DNA of 64,000 bases from Micromonospora echinaurantiaca (GTDB taxonomy: Bacteria; Actinomycetota; Actinomycetes; Mycobacteriales; Micromonosporaceae): positions 5,509,001 to 5,573,000 of the forward strand of contig NZ_LT607750.1 in the NCBI RefSeq assembly GCF_900090235.1, given 5' to 3'. The notes under the pieces are model-generated. The model had not been told where the DNA came from. It saw only the letters and a program-made list of their open reading frames with translations, and ran no database searches. Both the position numbers and the translations under genes were made by a program. Positions 7,782 through 18,537 of this stretch are shown in pieces. Each line of letters opens with the position of its first letter. Positions within the stretch are counted from its first letter, which is position 1.

Positions 7782-8924
7782 TCACGGCCCCGGAGCCCGT
7801 TCCCACGCCGAGAGACCGATGCCGATCATGCCCAGGGTCCGCGCGTCCAGCCGGCCGTCGCCCAGCCCCAGCTCCACGATGGCGCGGTAGGTCCGGTCGT
7901 CGCGGCGGGCCGCGCGGACCGCCGCGTCGACCACCCGGCGCCGCCGGGCCAGCCAGGCCGCGACCGAGCTGTGCCGCAGGTGGGTGCCGAGGCGGCGACG
8001 CAGCGCGGCGGCGTACCGGCGGGCGGCCTGCTCGGGTGCGCCGGCCGCCGCCGTGCCGGCCAGCGCCCCGGAGAGCAGGGCGTAGAAGATCCCCTCGCCG
8101 GTGAACGGGTTGATCAGCGAGAGCGCGTCGCCGGCGAGCACCACCCGGCCCCGGCCGGGCGGCGGGCGGTGGGTGGACAGCGGCAGGTGGTGGGCGCGCA
8201 GGTCGCTGACCGTGGCCGGGTCCGTCCCGGGCAGCAGCGCGCCGAGCCGGTCGAGCAGGTGGGCGCGGGTCAGCGGCTCGCCGCGCAACACCTCCCCGTA
8301 CCCGACGTTCGCCCGGCCGTCGCCGATCGGGAACGACCAGGCGTACGCCGGCCAGCGCGGCGCCGAGGTGACGATGAGCTGCTCCGGCGGGCCGGGCAGG
8401 GCCGGGGCGTACCCCCGGATGGCCAGCGCCAGGTGCCGGTCGGGGTTCATCGGGTGGCCGAGCGCCCGCCGCACCACCGACCCGGCGCCGTCGGCGCCGA
8501 CCACGGCCCGCGCGGCCACTTCCCCGTCGAGCACCACCCGGTCGGCGCGGACCTCGACCCGGCGCACCGCGTGCCGGCGCAGCCGCGCGCCGGCCGCCAC
8601 CGCCGCCGACACCAGCCGGGCGTCGAAGACCGACCGAGGCACCGTGTGAGCGGGCCGGGGCAGCGCCCGGGCAACGGCGCCGCCACCGGGGCCGACCAGC
8701 CGCAGCGCGGGCAGCGGCGGGTAGCCGGCGACCGCGTCGGGCACCCCGAGGTCGGCGAGCACGTCCAGCGCGTGCGCGGCGACGCCGTCCCCGCACGCCT
8801 TGTCCCGCGGGAAGTCGGCCCGGTCCAGCAGCAGCACCCGGGCCCCGCTGCGGCGGGCCGCCAGCGCCGCGGCCGCGCCGGCCGGACCCGCTCCGACCAC
8901 CACCACGTCGAACTCGTCGCTCAC
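7782..8924 (-). CDS. Geranylgeranyl-reductase-family FAD-dependent oxidoreductase
   Basis: 380 residues. GAGPAG (11-16) begins the FAD domain, the ACGDGV motif (45-49) is the family marker, and VLAGDALSLINPFTGEGI near residue 265 is the second FAD-contact motif. Members saturate isoprenoid double bonds (for example in menaquinone side chains) or hydroxylate aromatics. The neighbouring cis-prenyltransferase on the same strand, 28 bases downstream, makes an isoprenoid-reducing role attractive, though this is inference. GTG 8924 has a GGGAGGAGG ribosome site. Confidence 0.85.
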   Translation of the reverse strand: MSDEFDVVVVGAGPAGAAAALAARRSGARVLLLDRADFPRDKACGDGVAAHALDVLADLGVPDAVAGYPPLPALRLVGPGGGAVARALPRPAHTVPRSVFDARLVSAAVAAGARLRRHAVRRVEVRADRVVLDGEVAARAVVGADGAGSVVRRALGHPMNPDRHLALAIRGYAPALPGPPEQLIVTSAPRWPAYAWSFPIGDGRANVGYGEVLRGEPLTRAHLLDRLGALLPGTDPATVSDLRAHHLPLSTHRPPPGRGRVVLAGDALSLINPFTGEGIFYALLSGALAGTAAAGAPEQAARRYAAALRRRLGTHLRHSSVAAWLARRRRVVDAAVRAARRDDRTYRAIVELGLGDGRLDARTLGMIGIGLSAWERAPGP

Positions 8925-8990
8925 CGCACCCGCCTCCTCCCGGCGGCCGTCGCCGGGCCGGCCGCGATCGACGCCCGATGCCTCCCCGGC

Positions 8991-9090
8991 CCCTCTGCAC
9001 TGCTTGAACCACCGCGCGGGAAAGCCCTTTGCACTGCTTCAACCACCGCCCAGGAAGGAGGTCGCGGGTGTTGCGTGGATTGAAGCAGAG
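8991..9090. repeat. TGCACTGCTT(C/G)AACCACCGC repeat cluster
   Basis: Two direct copies of about 25 bases, 23 identical, lie at 8991-9015 and 9025-9049, sharing TGCACTGCTT-AACCACCGC. A third, diverged copy in opposite orientation occupies about 9072-9090 (TGGATTGAAGCAGAG). The cluster sits in the 232-base gap between two minus-strand genes and is not part of any plausible ORF. It may be a dispersed intergenic repeat or a regulator-binding array. Confidence 0.6.
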
Positions 9091-9156
9091 CCAAGGAGGT
9101 GCCGCCCGGTACTTCCCGCCGTGCGACGAGTGCCCGATGAGCGCAGGCCCGGCGGG

Positions 9157-10014
9157 TCAGGCCGGAGGGGTGCGCTCGGCGCGGGTGGCGCGCCGGAGCC
9201 CGTAGAGGGTCAGGCCGGCCGCCGCGACCAGCGGCCCGCCGTCGCGGACCAGGCCGTCCAGGCCGAGCAGCCACCAGCACAGCGGCAGGTCGACGGCGAG
9301 CACGACGAGGGTGACCACCACCAGCAGGGTGCGGGCCCACCGCTTGCCGCGCATCAGGAAGGCGGTGCAGAGCAGCACCGCGTAGCTGGTCGCGATGCCG
9401 GCGCCGAACCAGAACAGCACCGCCGGGGCGGCGGCCAGCCGGCCGTCCAGGATCGCGGCGGTGGCCACCAGCGCCGGGACCAGCATCAGCGGGCTGTAGG
9501 TGAACGCGGCGACGCGGCTGGTCAGCAGCCAGCCGCTGACCTGCGGTCGGCGCGGCGGGGTCTCCCGCCAGGAGATGCCCGAACGGTCGATCACCAGCCG
9601 GGGCCGGTGCCGCACCAGGTGCCCGGCCAGCGCCGGCGAGCGGTAGAGCAGCCAGACCACGGCCGCGCAGAGCGCGCTGAGCGCGGCGAAGCCGGCCAGC
9701 CCCGGCAGCGGCGGCACCCCCTGCCGGGGGACGATCAGCCGGCCGACCGCGAAGACCGTGGTCACCGCGAGGATCAGCCCGAACGGGCGGGCCACCGTCC
9801 GGCCGCGCCGGACATGCCCGATCAGCAGCAGGAAGCCCAGCGACCGCAGCATCGCCCAGCCGGTCCGGACGGCCAGCCCGAAACCCTGCTCCGGGGCGTA
9901 CCACCAGTTGAGCAGCTCGACCACGACGGTGGCCGCCGCGGTCAGCGCGAGCAGCGCGGTCAGCACCCGGACGGCGGACGGCCGCCGGACCTCGGTCTCG
10001 GCGGCCGTCCTCAT
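9157..10014 (-). CDS. Multi-pass membrane protein, unknown function
   Basis: 285 residues with about seven or eight hydrophobic segments (for example around 17-35, 55-68, 78-95, 105-122, 165-190, 200-222, 232-252) and short basic loops. A soluble loop around 130-160 (LVRHRPRLVIDRSGISWRE) resembles the beta-strand insertion of PH-like membrane proteins. No family recognised with confidence. ATG 10014 begins MRTAAETEVRRPS. It sits between pckG and the repeat cluster on the same strand; no clear operon with either. Confidence 0.7.
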   Translation of the reverse strand: MRTAAETEVRRPSAVRVLTALLALTAAATVVVELLNWWYAPEQGFGLAVRTGWAMLRSLGFLLLIGHVRRGRTVARPFGLILAVTTVFAVGRLIVPRQGVPPLPGLAGFAALSALCAAVVWLLYRSPALAGHLVRHRPRLVIDRSGISWRETPPRRPQVSGWLLTSRVAAFTYSPLMLVPALVATAAILDGRLAAAPAVLFWFGAGIATSYAVLLCTAFLMRGKRWARTLLVVVTLVVLAVDLPLCWWLLGLDGLVRDGGPLVAAAGLTLYGLRRATRAERTPPA

Positions 10015-10051
10015 GGGATCCGATGGTGCCCGGTACGGGCAACCGTCACAC

Positions 10052-11896
10052 CTACTTGCGCGGCTGCTCCGCGTCCAGCCGGGCGCGCAGCGCGTCCAGC
10101 TCGGCCCAGAGCACGCCGGGCAGCTTGTCGCCGAACTTCTCGAACCACTCGGTGACCAGCGGAAGCTCGTTGCGCCACTCCTCCGGGTCGACCTTGAGCG
10201 CGATCCGGACGTCCTCCGGGGTCATGTCCAGGCCCTCGACGTCGAGCGCGTCCGGCGCCGGGACCATGCCGATCGGGGTCTCCACCGCCTCGGCGCGACC
10301 CTCGATCCGCTCGATGATCCACTTGAGCACCCGGGAGTTCTCGCCGAACCCGGGCCAGAGGAAGTTGCCCTCCGGGTCCTTGCGGAACCAGTTGACGTAG
10401 TAGATCTTCGGCAGCTTGGACTCGTCGCCGTCGGCGCCCTTGCCCATCTCGATCCAGTGCCGGAAGTAGTCGCCGCCGTGGTAGCCGATGAACGGCAGCA
10501 TCGCCATCGGGTCGCGCCGGACCACGCCGACCGCGCCGGAGGCGGCGGCGGTGGTCTCCGAGGAGAGCGTGGCGCCCATGTAGACGCCGTGCACCCAGTC
10601 CCGCGCCTCGGTCACCAGCGGGACGGTGTCCCGGCGGCGGCCACCGAAGAGGATCGCGTCGATCGGCACGCCGTTCGGGTCGTAGTAGTCCTCGGCGAGG
10701 ATCGGGCACTGCGTGATCGGGGTGCAGAACCGGCTGTTCGCGTGCGAGGAGAGGCTGTCGCTCTCCGGCGTCCAGTCGTTGCCCTTCCAGTCGATCAGGT
10801 GTGCCGGCGGCTCGCCCATGCCCTCCCACCAGATGTCCCCGTCGTCGGTCAGGGCCACGTTGGTGAAGATGGAGTTGCCGCGGTCGAGCGTGCGCATCGC
10901 GTTGGCGTTGGTCTTCCAGTCGGTGCCGGGCGCGACGCCGAAGAGGCCGTACTCGGGGTTGATCGCGTAGAGGCGGCCGTCCGGGCCGAACCGCATCCAG
11001 GCGATGTCGTCACCGATCGTCTCGACCTTCCAGCCCGGAATGGTCGGCTCCAGCATGGCGAGGTTGGTCTTGCCGCAGGCCGACGGGAAGGCACCGGCGA
11101 TGTGGTAGACCCGGCCCTCCGGCGAGGTGATCTTCAGAATGAGCATGTGCTCGGCGAGCCAGCCCTCGTCGCGCCCCATCACGCTGGCGATCCGCAGCGA
11201 GTAGCACTTCTTGCCGAGCAGCGAGTTGCCGCCGTAGCCGGAGCCGTACGACCAGATCTCCCGGGTCTCCGGGAAGTGCGAGATGTACTTCGTCTCGTTG
11301 CACGGCCAGGCCACGTCCTGCTGGCCGGGAGCGAGCGGGGCGCCGATCGAGTGCAGCGCGTGGACGAAGTCCGCGTCGTCGCCCATCGCCTCGAGGATCT
11401 TCGACCCCATCCGGGTCATGATGCGCATCGAGGCGACCACGTACGGGCTGTCGGTGATCTCCACGCCGAACATGGGGTTCTCGGCCTCGACCGGGCCCAT
11501 GCAGAACGGGATGACGTACATCGTGCGGCCGCGCATCGACCCGCGGTAGAGCTCCGTCATCGTCCGCTTCATCTCGGCCGGCGCCATCCAGTTGTTGGTG
11601 GGACCGGCGTCCGCCTCGTCGACGGAGCAGATGAAGGTGCGCTCCTCGACCCGGGCGACGTCCGTCGGGTCGGTGCGCGCGTAGAACGAGTTGGGCTTCT
11701 TCTCGGGGTTGAGCCGGATCAGGGTGCCGGCCTCGACCAGTTCGTCGGTGAGCCGACGCCATTCCTCGTCGGACCCGTCCACCCAGACCACCCGGTCGGG
11801 GGTGGTCAGTTCGGCGACCTCACGGACCCAGGCGAGAAGTTTGGGGTGGGACGTCGGGGCCTGATCGATACCCCGAACGGTAGCCGGAGCAACCAT
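10052..11896 (-). CDS. pckG: Phosphoenolpyruvate carboxykinase (GTP)
   Basis: 614 residues, the normal length for the GTP-dependent family. The kinase-1a loop [13 protein letters not shown] (about 270-283) binds the nucleotide phosphates, and the GTP-type signature [13 protein letters not shown] and [22 protein letters not shown] region are present. It interconverts oxaloacetate and PEP at the gluconeogenesis/anaplerosis node in the cytosol. ATG 11896 is chosen for its AAGGAGATGTGTC ribosome site; the upstream frame extension is not needed. Its promoter probably lies in the 416-base region upstream, with a TACGCT-like -10 near 11992-11997. Confidence 0.97.
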   Translation of the reverse strand: MVAPATVRGIDQAPTSHPKLLAWVREVAELTTPDRVVWVDGSDEEWRRLTDELVEAGTLIRLNPEKKPNSFYARTDPTDVARVEERTFICSVDEADAGPTNNWMAPAEMKRTMTELYRGSMRGRTMYVIPFCMGPVEAENPMFGVEITDSPYVVASMRIMTRMGSKILEAMGDDADFVHALHSIGAPLAPGQQDVAWPCNETKYISHFPETREIWSYGSGYGGNSLLGKKCYSLRIASVMGRDEGWLAEHMLILKITSPEGRVYHIAGAFPSACGKTNLAMLEPTIPGWKVETIGDDIAWMRFGPDGRLYAINPEYGLFGVAPGTDWKTNANAMRTLDRGNSIFTNVALTDDGDIWWEGMGEPPAHLIDWKGNDWTPESDSLSSHANSRFCTPITQCPILAEDYYDPNGVPIDAILFGGRRRDTVPLVTEARDWVHGVYMGATLSSETTAAASGAVGVVRRDPMAMLPFIGYHGGDYFRHWIEMGKGADGDESKLPKIYYVNWFRKDPEGNFLWPGFGENSRVLKWIIERIEGRAEAVETPIGMVPAPDALDVEGLDMTPEDVRIALKVDPEEWRNELPLVTEWFEKFGDKLPGVLWAELDALRARLDAEQPRK

Positions 11897-12312
11897 GACA
11901 CATCTCCTTGTGGTCGACGCTGACCGGTCTATGGGATGCACGAGTCTCGGCGGCGCGATGCGTCGCCTTCGTGGAAACCTGGGATTGGGCTCAGCGTAAA
12001 CCGGTGGACCTCGCCAGTCAGTGGTACTGGTTGTGAAGAACTGCACAAGGTACGGCCACGCTGCGGCATCACGAGCTAATACCCGCTTTCGCGCGCAGTT
12101 TCACGCAAATCCTGTCGTGCACCCTCGACCGACGGCGGATCGCCAGACCCGCCGGGGCGTCTCGGTACGACCGGCTCACGGCGGATGGTTACCCGCGAAC
12201 CGGCGCCGGATTCCCCTCCGGACGGTTACGCTCCGTTCATCGACATCGCACCCGCCGCGGCGGCTCGCCGTTGCTACCCGTACCGGGTGACGACAGCCGG
12301 TACGCTCGCTCC
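11897..12312. promoter_or_regulatory. Divergent pckG / gtrA intergenic region
   Basis: No gene fits here. On the minus strand GGTTTACGCTGAGC near 11990-12000 gives a -10 for pckG with a leader of roughly 90 bases. The segment 12010-12120 is AT-richer than surroundings and contains CCAGT-CAGTGGT-ACTGG at 12015-12031, a possible operator overlapping the -35 region. The plus-strand end carries TACGCT at 12301-12306 for the first gtrA gene. Confidence 0.4.
12301..12306 (+). promoter_or_regulatory. -10 box of leaderless gtrA promoter
   Basis: TACGCT followed by six bases and the GTG at 12313. Confidence 0.45.
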
Positions 12313-12873
12313 GTGGCCGCGACGATGACCGGGGAGCCGAGCTCCCGGCAGGAGCCGAGCTCTCGGGGGAAGCGCCCGGGTCTCGTCCGCTCGTTGCTGG
12401 ACCGGTTCGGTCATCTCGTCCGGGAGCTGAGCAAGTTCGCCACGGTGGGCGGGATCGCCTTCCTCATCGACTTCGCGCTGTTCAACTACCTGACGGGCGT
12501 ACGGGACGTCGAGCCGGTCATCGGGAAGACCATCTCGACCGTCATCGCGGCCACCGTCGCCTTCCTCGGCAACCGGTTCTGGACGTGGCGGCACCGCCGC
12601 GGCGCCAACCCGGCCCGCGAATACGCACTGTTCTTCTTCTTCAACGGGGTGGGCCTGGGCATCGCGGTCGCCTGCCTCGCGGTGAGCCGTTACGGGCTCG
12701 GCAGCATCTGGCCGGAGGTGTTCCAGACCCCGCTGGCGGACAACATCGCCAGCTTCATCGTCGGCACCGGGCTCGGCACGCTGTTCCGGTTCTGGTCGTA
12801 TCGACGGTTCGTCTTCGTGGAAGCGGGAACTCCGACCGTTCCGGAAGTGACGCACGACCGACCCGGGGCGTGA
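12313..12873 (+). CDS. GtrA family membrane protein (first of two)
   Basis: 186 residues from GTG 12313. After a polar N-terminus, four hydrophobic helices span about 40-160 with the family signatures FATVGGIAFLIDFALFN, GNRFWTWRHR and TLFRFWSYRRFVF. GtrA proteins are thought to help flip or stabilise polyprenyl-phosphate-linked sugars for cell-surface glycans. The GTG lies six bases after TACGCT (12301-12306), favouring a leaderless start over the ATG at 12325. A paralogue follows 63 bases downstream. Confidence 0.87.
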   Translation: MAATMTGEPSSRQEPSSRGKRPGLVRSLLDRFGHLVRELSKFATVGGIAFLIDFALFNYLTGVRDVEPVIGKTISTVIAATVAFLGNRFWTWRHRRGANPAREYALFFFFNGVGLGIAVACLAVSRYGLGSIWPEVFQTPLADNIASFIVGTGLGTLFRFWSYRRFVFVEAGTPTVPEVTHDRPGA

Positions 12874-12923
12874 CCTGCCGCCCACCTCGTCCGGCCGGCC
12901 CCTCCCGGCCCCATCCACTGGCC

Positions 12924-12929
12924 TAAGGT
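12924..12929 (+). promoter_or_regulatory. -10 box of second gtrA gene
   Basis: TAAGGT followed by seven bases and ATG 12937; no ribosome site is visible, consistent with a leaderless transcript. Confidence 0.45.
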
Positions 12930-12936
12930 GTTCCGC

Positions 12937-13662
12937 ATGCGTCTTGTCCGTCTGCTGCCCGAGCGCTGGCAGAAGTTCATCCACGAGGCGCTCAAATTCG
13001 GCATCGTCGGCGGCATCAACACAGTCATCAATTACGCGGTGTTCAATGCGCTGGCACTCACCGTTTTTGTCGACGGTCAACTGAAGGCGACGGTCATCGC
13101 CACAGTGGTGGCGACGATCACCTCGTATCTGATGAACCGGCACTGGACGTACCGGGATCGCCCTAAATCGGCCCTGCGGCGCGAATACGCCCTGTTCTTC
13201 CTGTTCAATGCCACCGGCCTGCTCATCGAGTTGGGTGTGCTCGCGCTGGCCAAGTACGGCCTGGGCGTGACCGGCCTACTCGCGTTGAACGTGGCGAAGA
13301 CCGGCGGCGTGCTGCTGGCCACGCTGTTCCGGTTCTGGTCGTACCGCACCTTCGTCTTCCAGCCGGCGCCGGCCGAGGCCCAGCCGACCTGGCACAGCAT
13401 CCCGCGCGACGAGTGGGACAACATCGCCGAGCTGGACCCGGTGGCCGAGCTGGCCGAGTCGATCTCCGAGTTGGAGGAGGTCCAGCCGCCACCGTCCGGC
13501 GCGAGACGCGGACCGGCCGCCGAGCCGGCGCACGGCCCGGGCGCCCCGGTGCAGGGCCGCCCGGTTCCACTCGACGCCGGCGTCGGCGCCCTGGATCGCG
13601 AACTCGAGGCCGAGCTCGCCGCCGAACTGCAGGCCGCCTCCCGCCGCACCCCGCGCCGCTGA
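12937..13662 (+). CDS. GtrA family membrane protein with acidic C-terminal tail (second of two)
   Basis: 241 residues. The four-helix GtrA core (about 15-135) repeats the signatures of its neighbour: KFGIVGGINTVINYAVFN, MNRHWTYRDR and TLFRFWSYRTFVFQ. Unlike the first copy it has a C-terminal extension of about 100 residues rich in Glu, Pro and Ala (AELDPVAELAESISELEE), probably disordered and cytoplasmic. The pair is likely a duplication, and the tail may recruit a partner. The product is convergent with the PH-domain gene. Confidence 0.87.
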   Translation: MRLVRLLPERWQKFIHEALKFGIVGGINTVINYAVFNALALTVFVDGQLKATVIATVVATITSYLMNRHWTYRDRPKSALRREYALFFLFNATGLLIELGVLALAKYGLGVTGLLALNVAKTGGVLLATLFRFWSYRTFVFQPAPAEAQPTWHSIPRDEWDNIAELDPVAELAESISELEEVQPPPSGARRGPAAEPAHGPGAPVQGRPVPLDAGVGALDRELEAELAAELQAASRRTPRR

Positions 13663-13703
13663 CCGCACGCCGCCCGCCCGCGGGGCGAGCGGGACGGAGT
13701 GGA

Positions 13704-14276
13704 TCAGGCAGTGGGATCGCGCAGCGGCTTGCCCTCGTTCAGGTCGGCGAGGATCTCGCGCATCTCCGAGTCGCCGAGCGAGTGCTTGTCGTGGTGCGCC
13801 TCGACCAGCTCGTAGAGCTTGGTCTGCACCTGGCCGACCCGGGGCACGTCGTGCAGCACGGACTGGCCACGCTCGCCGGCCGACTCGATGGTCAGCGTGC
13901 CGCAGCCGAGCAGACGCTCGATGAAGCGCTGACTCATCGCGTGGTCGTTGATCCGGGTGAGCGGGATGTCCCGCCGGTCCCGGGAGAGCACTCCCTGCTG
14001 GAGCAGCACCCGCTCGTTGGTGAACAGGTAGTGCGTGGTGCGCCAGACCAGGAACGGCCAGAGCGCCAGCCAGAGCACCGCCACCAGGGCCAGCACCCCG
14101 ATCACGGCGAGCGCGATCGAGCCACCCCCGCCGGACGGCAGCAGGACCAGCCCGGCCACCACCGCGCCGACGGCGAGCACCAGCACCGCCACCGGCCGGA
14201 TCAGGGCCTTCCAGTGCGGGTGCAGGTGCAGCACGACGTGCTCGTCCTCGGTGAGCACGTCTTCGGGGAACGCCAC
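13704..14276 (-). CDS. PH domain-containing (bPH2/YdbS-like) membrane protein
   Basis: 190 residues. Two membrane helices (about 27-47 and 54-80) precede a bacterial PH domain beginning WRTTHYLFTNERVLLQQGVLSRDRRDIPLTRINDH, which is diagnostic, and a mixed C-terminal tail. Function is unknown; members sit at the cytoplasmic face of the membrane. GTG 14276 is preceded by GAGGAGG at proper spacing. It lies downstream of birA on the same strand. Confidence 0.88.
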   Translation of the reverse strand: MAFPEDVLTEDEHVVLHLHPHWKALIRPVAVLVLAVGAVVAGLVLLPSGGGGSIALAVIGVLALVAVLWLALWPFLVWRTTHYLFTNERVLLQQGVLSRDRRDIPLTRINDHAMSQRFIERLLGCGTLTIESAGERGQSVLHDVPRVGQVQTKLYELVEAHHDKHSLGDSEMREILADLNEGKPLRDPTA

Positions 14277-14445
14277 GGGAACCTCCTCGCAGGAACGGAC
14301 GCGCTGACCGTAACCGGTCAGCGCCCGCCCCGACATCAGCCGCGCGGGCGGCACGCGCCCACTCGCGCGATCTTGGACCTACCGCCCCTCGTGCACGTCT
14401 TCCGCCCCTTCCGCCGGGGCGCCTACCGCTGGATCACCGAGGAGG

Positions 14446-15321
14446 TCAGCGGAGGTGCAGGACGTCGCCGGCGGCCAGGTGGCGCTCACCCGTGGGGGTC
14501 TGGACCAGGAGTTGGCCGTCCGAATCCACCCCGGCGGCCAGGCCGGTGACGTCCGTGCCGTCCGGCAGCAGCACCCGTACCTCCTTGCCGACCGTGACGC
14601 AGGCGGCCAGGTAGGCGTCGCGCAGCCCGCTGGCCACCGCGTCGCCGCCGGCCGTGCGCCAGCGGTCGTACCAGTCGGCGACCGCGCGCAACAGGGCCCG
14701 CAGCAGCGGATCCCGGTCGGTCGCCGCCGCGCCCGCCAACTGGAGCGAGGTGGCGGGCAGCCCGGTCGGGTTCACCGGGAGCTCGTCGGCGCGCAGCGTG
14801 ACGTTCAGCCCGACACCGAGCACGATCGCGGGCAGGTCGCCGGGCCGGGCCGCCGGCACCGCCTCGGCCAGGATCCCGGCGCACTTCGCGTCGCCGACCA
14901 GCAGGTCGTTCGGCCACTTCAGGCCGGCATCCAGCTCGGCCAGCCGAGCCACCGCCTCGACCAGCGCCACGCCGGCCAGCAGCGGCAGCCAGCCGTACCC
15001 GGCGGACGGCGCCGCCGGCCAGCGGCGCTCCGGAACGGCCTCGCCGGGCCGCAGCAGCACGCTGGTCGCGATGCCGGCCCGCGGCGGCGACTGCCAGACC
15101 CGGCCCCGACGGCCGCGCCCGGCGGTCTGCCGCTCGGCGACCACGACCAGGCCCTCGGGCTCACCGGCCAGCGCCGCCTCGGCCGCGTCGGCGTTGGTCG
15201 AGCCGGTCTCGGCCCGCAGCTCCAGCCGGTTCCACGGCCCGTGCGGGGCGACCAACGCCCGCCGCAGCCGCGCCGCCGACAGCGGCGGGCGGTCCAGATC
15301 GGTGTACGGCGAGCCCGGCAT
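14446..15321 (-). CDS. birA: Biotin--[acetyl-CoA-carboxylase] ligase
   Basis: 291 residues. The ligase motif TAGRGRRGRVW (about 66-76) binds biotinyl-AMP and KWPNDLLV (about 134-141) is the second family block; a C-terminal SH3-like domain ends the protein. There is no N-terminal helix-turn-helix, so it is a monofunctional (class I) enzyme that biotinylates the AccA alpha subunit. It diverges from the carboxylase beta gene at 15428, its functional partner. ATG 15321 follows TAGGCT by six bases, indicating a leaderless mRNA. Confidence 0.93.
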   Translation of the reverse strand: MPGSPYTDLDRPPLSAARLRRALVAPHGPWNRLELRAETGSTNADAAEAALAGEPEGLVVVAERQTAGRGRRGRVWQSPPRAGIATSVLLRPGEAVPERRWPAAPSAGYGWLPLLAGVALVEAVARLAELDAGLKWPNDLLVGDAKCAGILAEAVPAARPGDLPAIVLGVGLNVTLRADELPVNPTGLPATSLQLAGAAATDRDPLLRALLRAVADWYDRWRTAGGDAVASGLRDAYLAACVTVGKEVRVLLPDGTDVTGLAAGVDSDGQLLVQTPTGERHLAAGDVLHLR

Positions 15322-15327
15322 TCCGCC

Positions 15328-15333
15328 AGCCTA
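15328..15333 (-). promoter_or_regulatory. -10 box of birA
   Basis: TAGGCT on the minus strand, six bases before ATG 15321. Confidence 0.45.
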
Positions 15334-15415
15334 CGGCCCGCCCGTCGGCGGGCTCGCCGGGTCGCCGCGACCAAGCTGAGGCGAACTGCACAGCGGCGAC
15401 GACCTGAACCATCGT

Positions 15416-15421
15416 TATATT
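15416..15421 (+). promoter_or_regulatory. -10 box of accB
   Basis: TATATT followed by six bases and GTG 15428; no ribosome site visible. Confidence 0.5.
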
Positions 15422-15427
15422 CCCTGG

Positions 15428-17011
<1,584 letters not shown>

Positions 17012-17022
17012 GCACCGTCCCG

Positions 17023-17058
17023 CCGCGCGGCTTCCGGAGTTGCCCGGAGACCGCGCGG
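17023..17058. terminator. Bidirectional terminator between accB and the membrane gene
   Basis: CCGCGCGG at both ends (17023-17030 and 17051-17058) encloses a second stem TCCGG/CCGGA, giving a two-part hairpin in the 61-base convergent gap. Confidence 0.5.
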
Positions 17059-17072
17059 ATCGTGGCCGGCGG

Positions 17073-17981
17073 TCAGCAGCCGGGGTTGGCCGCCACGCAC
17101 ATCCGGCGCGCCGCGGTCCTGCCCAGCACCTCCAGGTCGGTGTAGCTGAGGCCGTCGGGTCGGGCGCCGTCCACCGTGTCCTTGACGGTGTCCGGGCCGG
17201 TGGCGACCACGGTGACCAGATCGCCGACCCGCACCACCATGGTGACCTCGACCGGCGGGGTCGCCGCGACCGGCTTCCCGCCGGTGCGGCTGCGGGGCGC
17301 CAGCGGGACGTGCCGCACCATCACCGACTCGTCGCCGGCGAAGCCGCTGACCGGCGTCTCCCATCGGTGCGGGTTCACGGTCGGCACCACCCGGCCGTTC
17401 AGCACGGCGGAACCGGTGAACTCCCATTCCGCGCAGGCGTGCAGCAGCAGCTTGACCAGGCCGAAGACCGCCGGGCTCTGGTCCGGTTCCACCCGGTAGA
17501 CGTCCTGGGTGAGCACCGGGCGCTGGCCCGTCCGGCCGGTCGCCGGCGGCAGCAGGGTCTGCGACCGCGAGTAGCGGGAGGTGGGCGCGGTCGACGCAAC
17601 ACCCCGTTGGCGGCCGCAGGACTCCAGCACCGGGTCGACCCGCACCGGTTCCCGCAGGCCGGCGGCGCCGAGGCGCGTACCGGTCTTCAGCGGCACGTCC
17701 CGGGGGTCGAGCAGGGCTTCCTGCGGGATCTCGGTCAGCCCGGCGGTCGCCGGTGGCGTCGGTGGCCCGGGGGTAGCGGCGACCAGCGGCGCGGGCAGCG
17801 CCGAGCGGTCCGCCGCCACGTACCCGAGACCGGTGACCAGGACGAGCACGGCGGTCGCCGCGCCGGCCGCCGTGCGGCGGCTGCGCCGCCGGGCCCGGGC
17901 CCGAATCTCGGCCGGCTCCGGCCACTGGACCTCCCGCAGCGCGCGGTTCAGCTGGTCGACGACCGTCACGTCCTCACGCAT
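17073..17981 (-). CDS. Membrane protein encoded with SigE-family sigma factor (putative sigma-factor partner)
   Basis: 302 residues. A cytoplasmic N-terminus of about 37 residues (VVDQLNRALREVQWPEP...RRRSRR) leads to one membrane helix (about 38-56) and an extracellular domain with several Cys and no clear family. The layout matches membrane proteins co-transcribed with SigE-type ECF factors in actinomycetes; a role as anti-sigma factor or sensor is inference. Its ATG overlaps the sigma-factor gene by eight bases, so the two are translationally coupled. Confidence 0.75.
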   Translation of the reverse strand: MREDVTVVDQLNRALREVQWPEPAEIRARARRRSRRTAAGAATAVLVLVTGLGYVAADRSALPAPLVAATPGPPTPPATAGLTEIPQEALLDPRDVPLKTGTRLGAAGLREPVRVDPVLESCGRQRGVASTAPTSRYSRSQTLLPPATGRTGQRPVLTQDVYRVEPDQSPAVFGLVKLLLHACAEWEFTGSAVLNGRVVPTVNPHRWETPVSGFAGDESVMVRHVPLAPRSRTGGKPVAATPPVEVTMVVRVGDLVTVVATGPDTVKDTVDGARPDGLSYTDLEVLGRTAARRMCVAANPGC

Positions 17982-18474
17982 CGGCGGCCTCCTCCAGGTC
18001 AGCGACGGCGAGCAGCCCGGCGAGCGCGGCCCGCCCCCGGGAGAGTCGGGCCTTGACCGTGCCGACCGGGGCGGCCGTCTCCCGGGCCACCTCGGCGACC
18101 GGCATCCCGAGCAGGTAGTAGAGCGCGATGGCGGTGCGCTGCTCCTCGGGCAGCCGGCGCAGCGCGGCGACCACCTCGACGGTGTCGGTGTCCGGCCCGG
18201 GGACGCTCTCGGTGGCGCCGTGCCGCAGGTAGGCCCGCGCCCGGCTGCGCAGGCTGCGCCACCGGCTCACCGCGATCCGCGTCGCCACCACCCGCACCCA
18301 CGCCTCCGGCTCGTCGTACCGGCTGACCGTCGACCAGCGCTGCCAGGCCCGGATGAACGCCTCCTGGACCGCGTCCTGCGCTTCGGCGAAGTCGCCGGTG
18401 AGCACGTAGACGAAGCCGAGCAGCCGTTGCCGGCTGCCGCGGTAGAACTCGTCGAACTCGTCGACGTCCGACAC
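17974..18474 (-). CDS. SigE-family ECF RNA polymerase sigma factor
   Basis: 166 residues. Sigma region 2 spans about 8-75 (RQRLLGFVYVLTGDFAEAQDAVQEAF, then the DNA-binding WVRVVATRIAVSRWRS), and region 4 about 100-158 with the helix-turn-helix LPEEQRTAIALYYLLGMPVAEVARE...GTVKARLSRGR. It directs polymerase to a dedicated promoter set, usually for envelope stress. GTG 18474 has a GGGGAGG ribosome site. It forms an operon with the membrane protein downstream. Confidence 0.93.
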   Translation of the reverse strand: MSDVDEFDEFYRGSRQRLLGFVYVLTGDFAEAQDAVQEAFIRAWQRWSTVSRYDEPEAWVRVVATRIAVSRWRSLRSRARAYLRHGATESVPGPDTDTVEVVAALRRLPEEQRTAIALYYLLGMPVAEVARETAAPVGTVKARLSRGRAALAGLLAVADLEEAADA

Positions 18475-18537
18475 CTGGTTACCTCCCCCGTGGCGGTCGC
18501 AGAGGACACGCGCGACCCGGTGCCATCGGTTGCCGGC

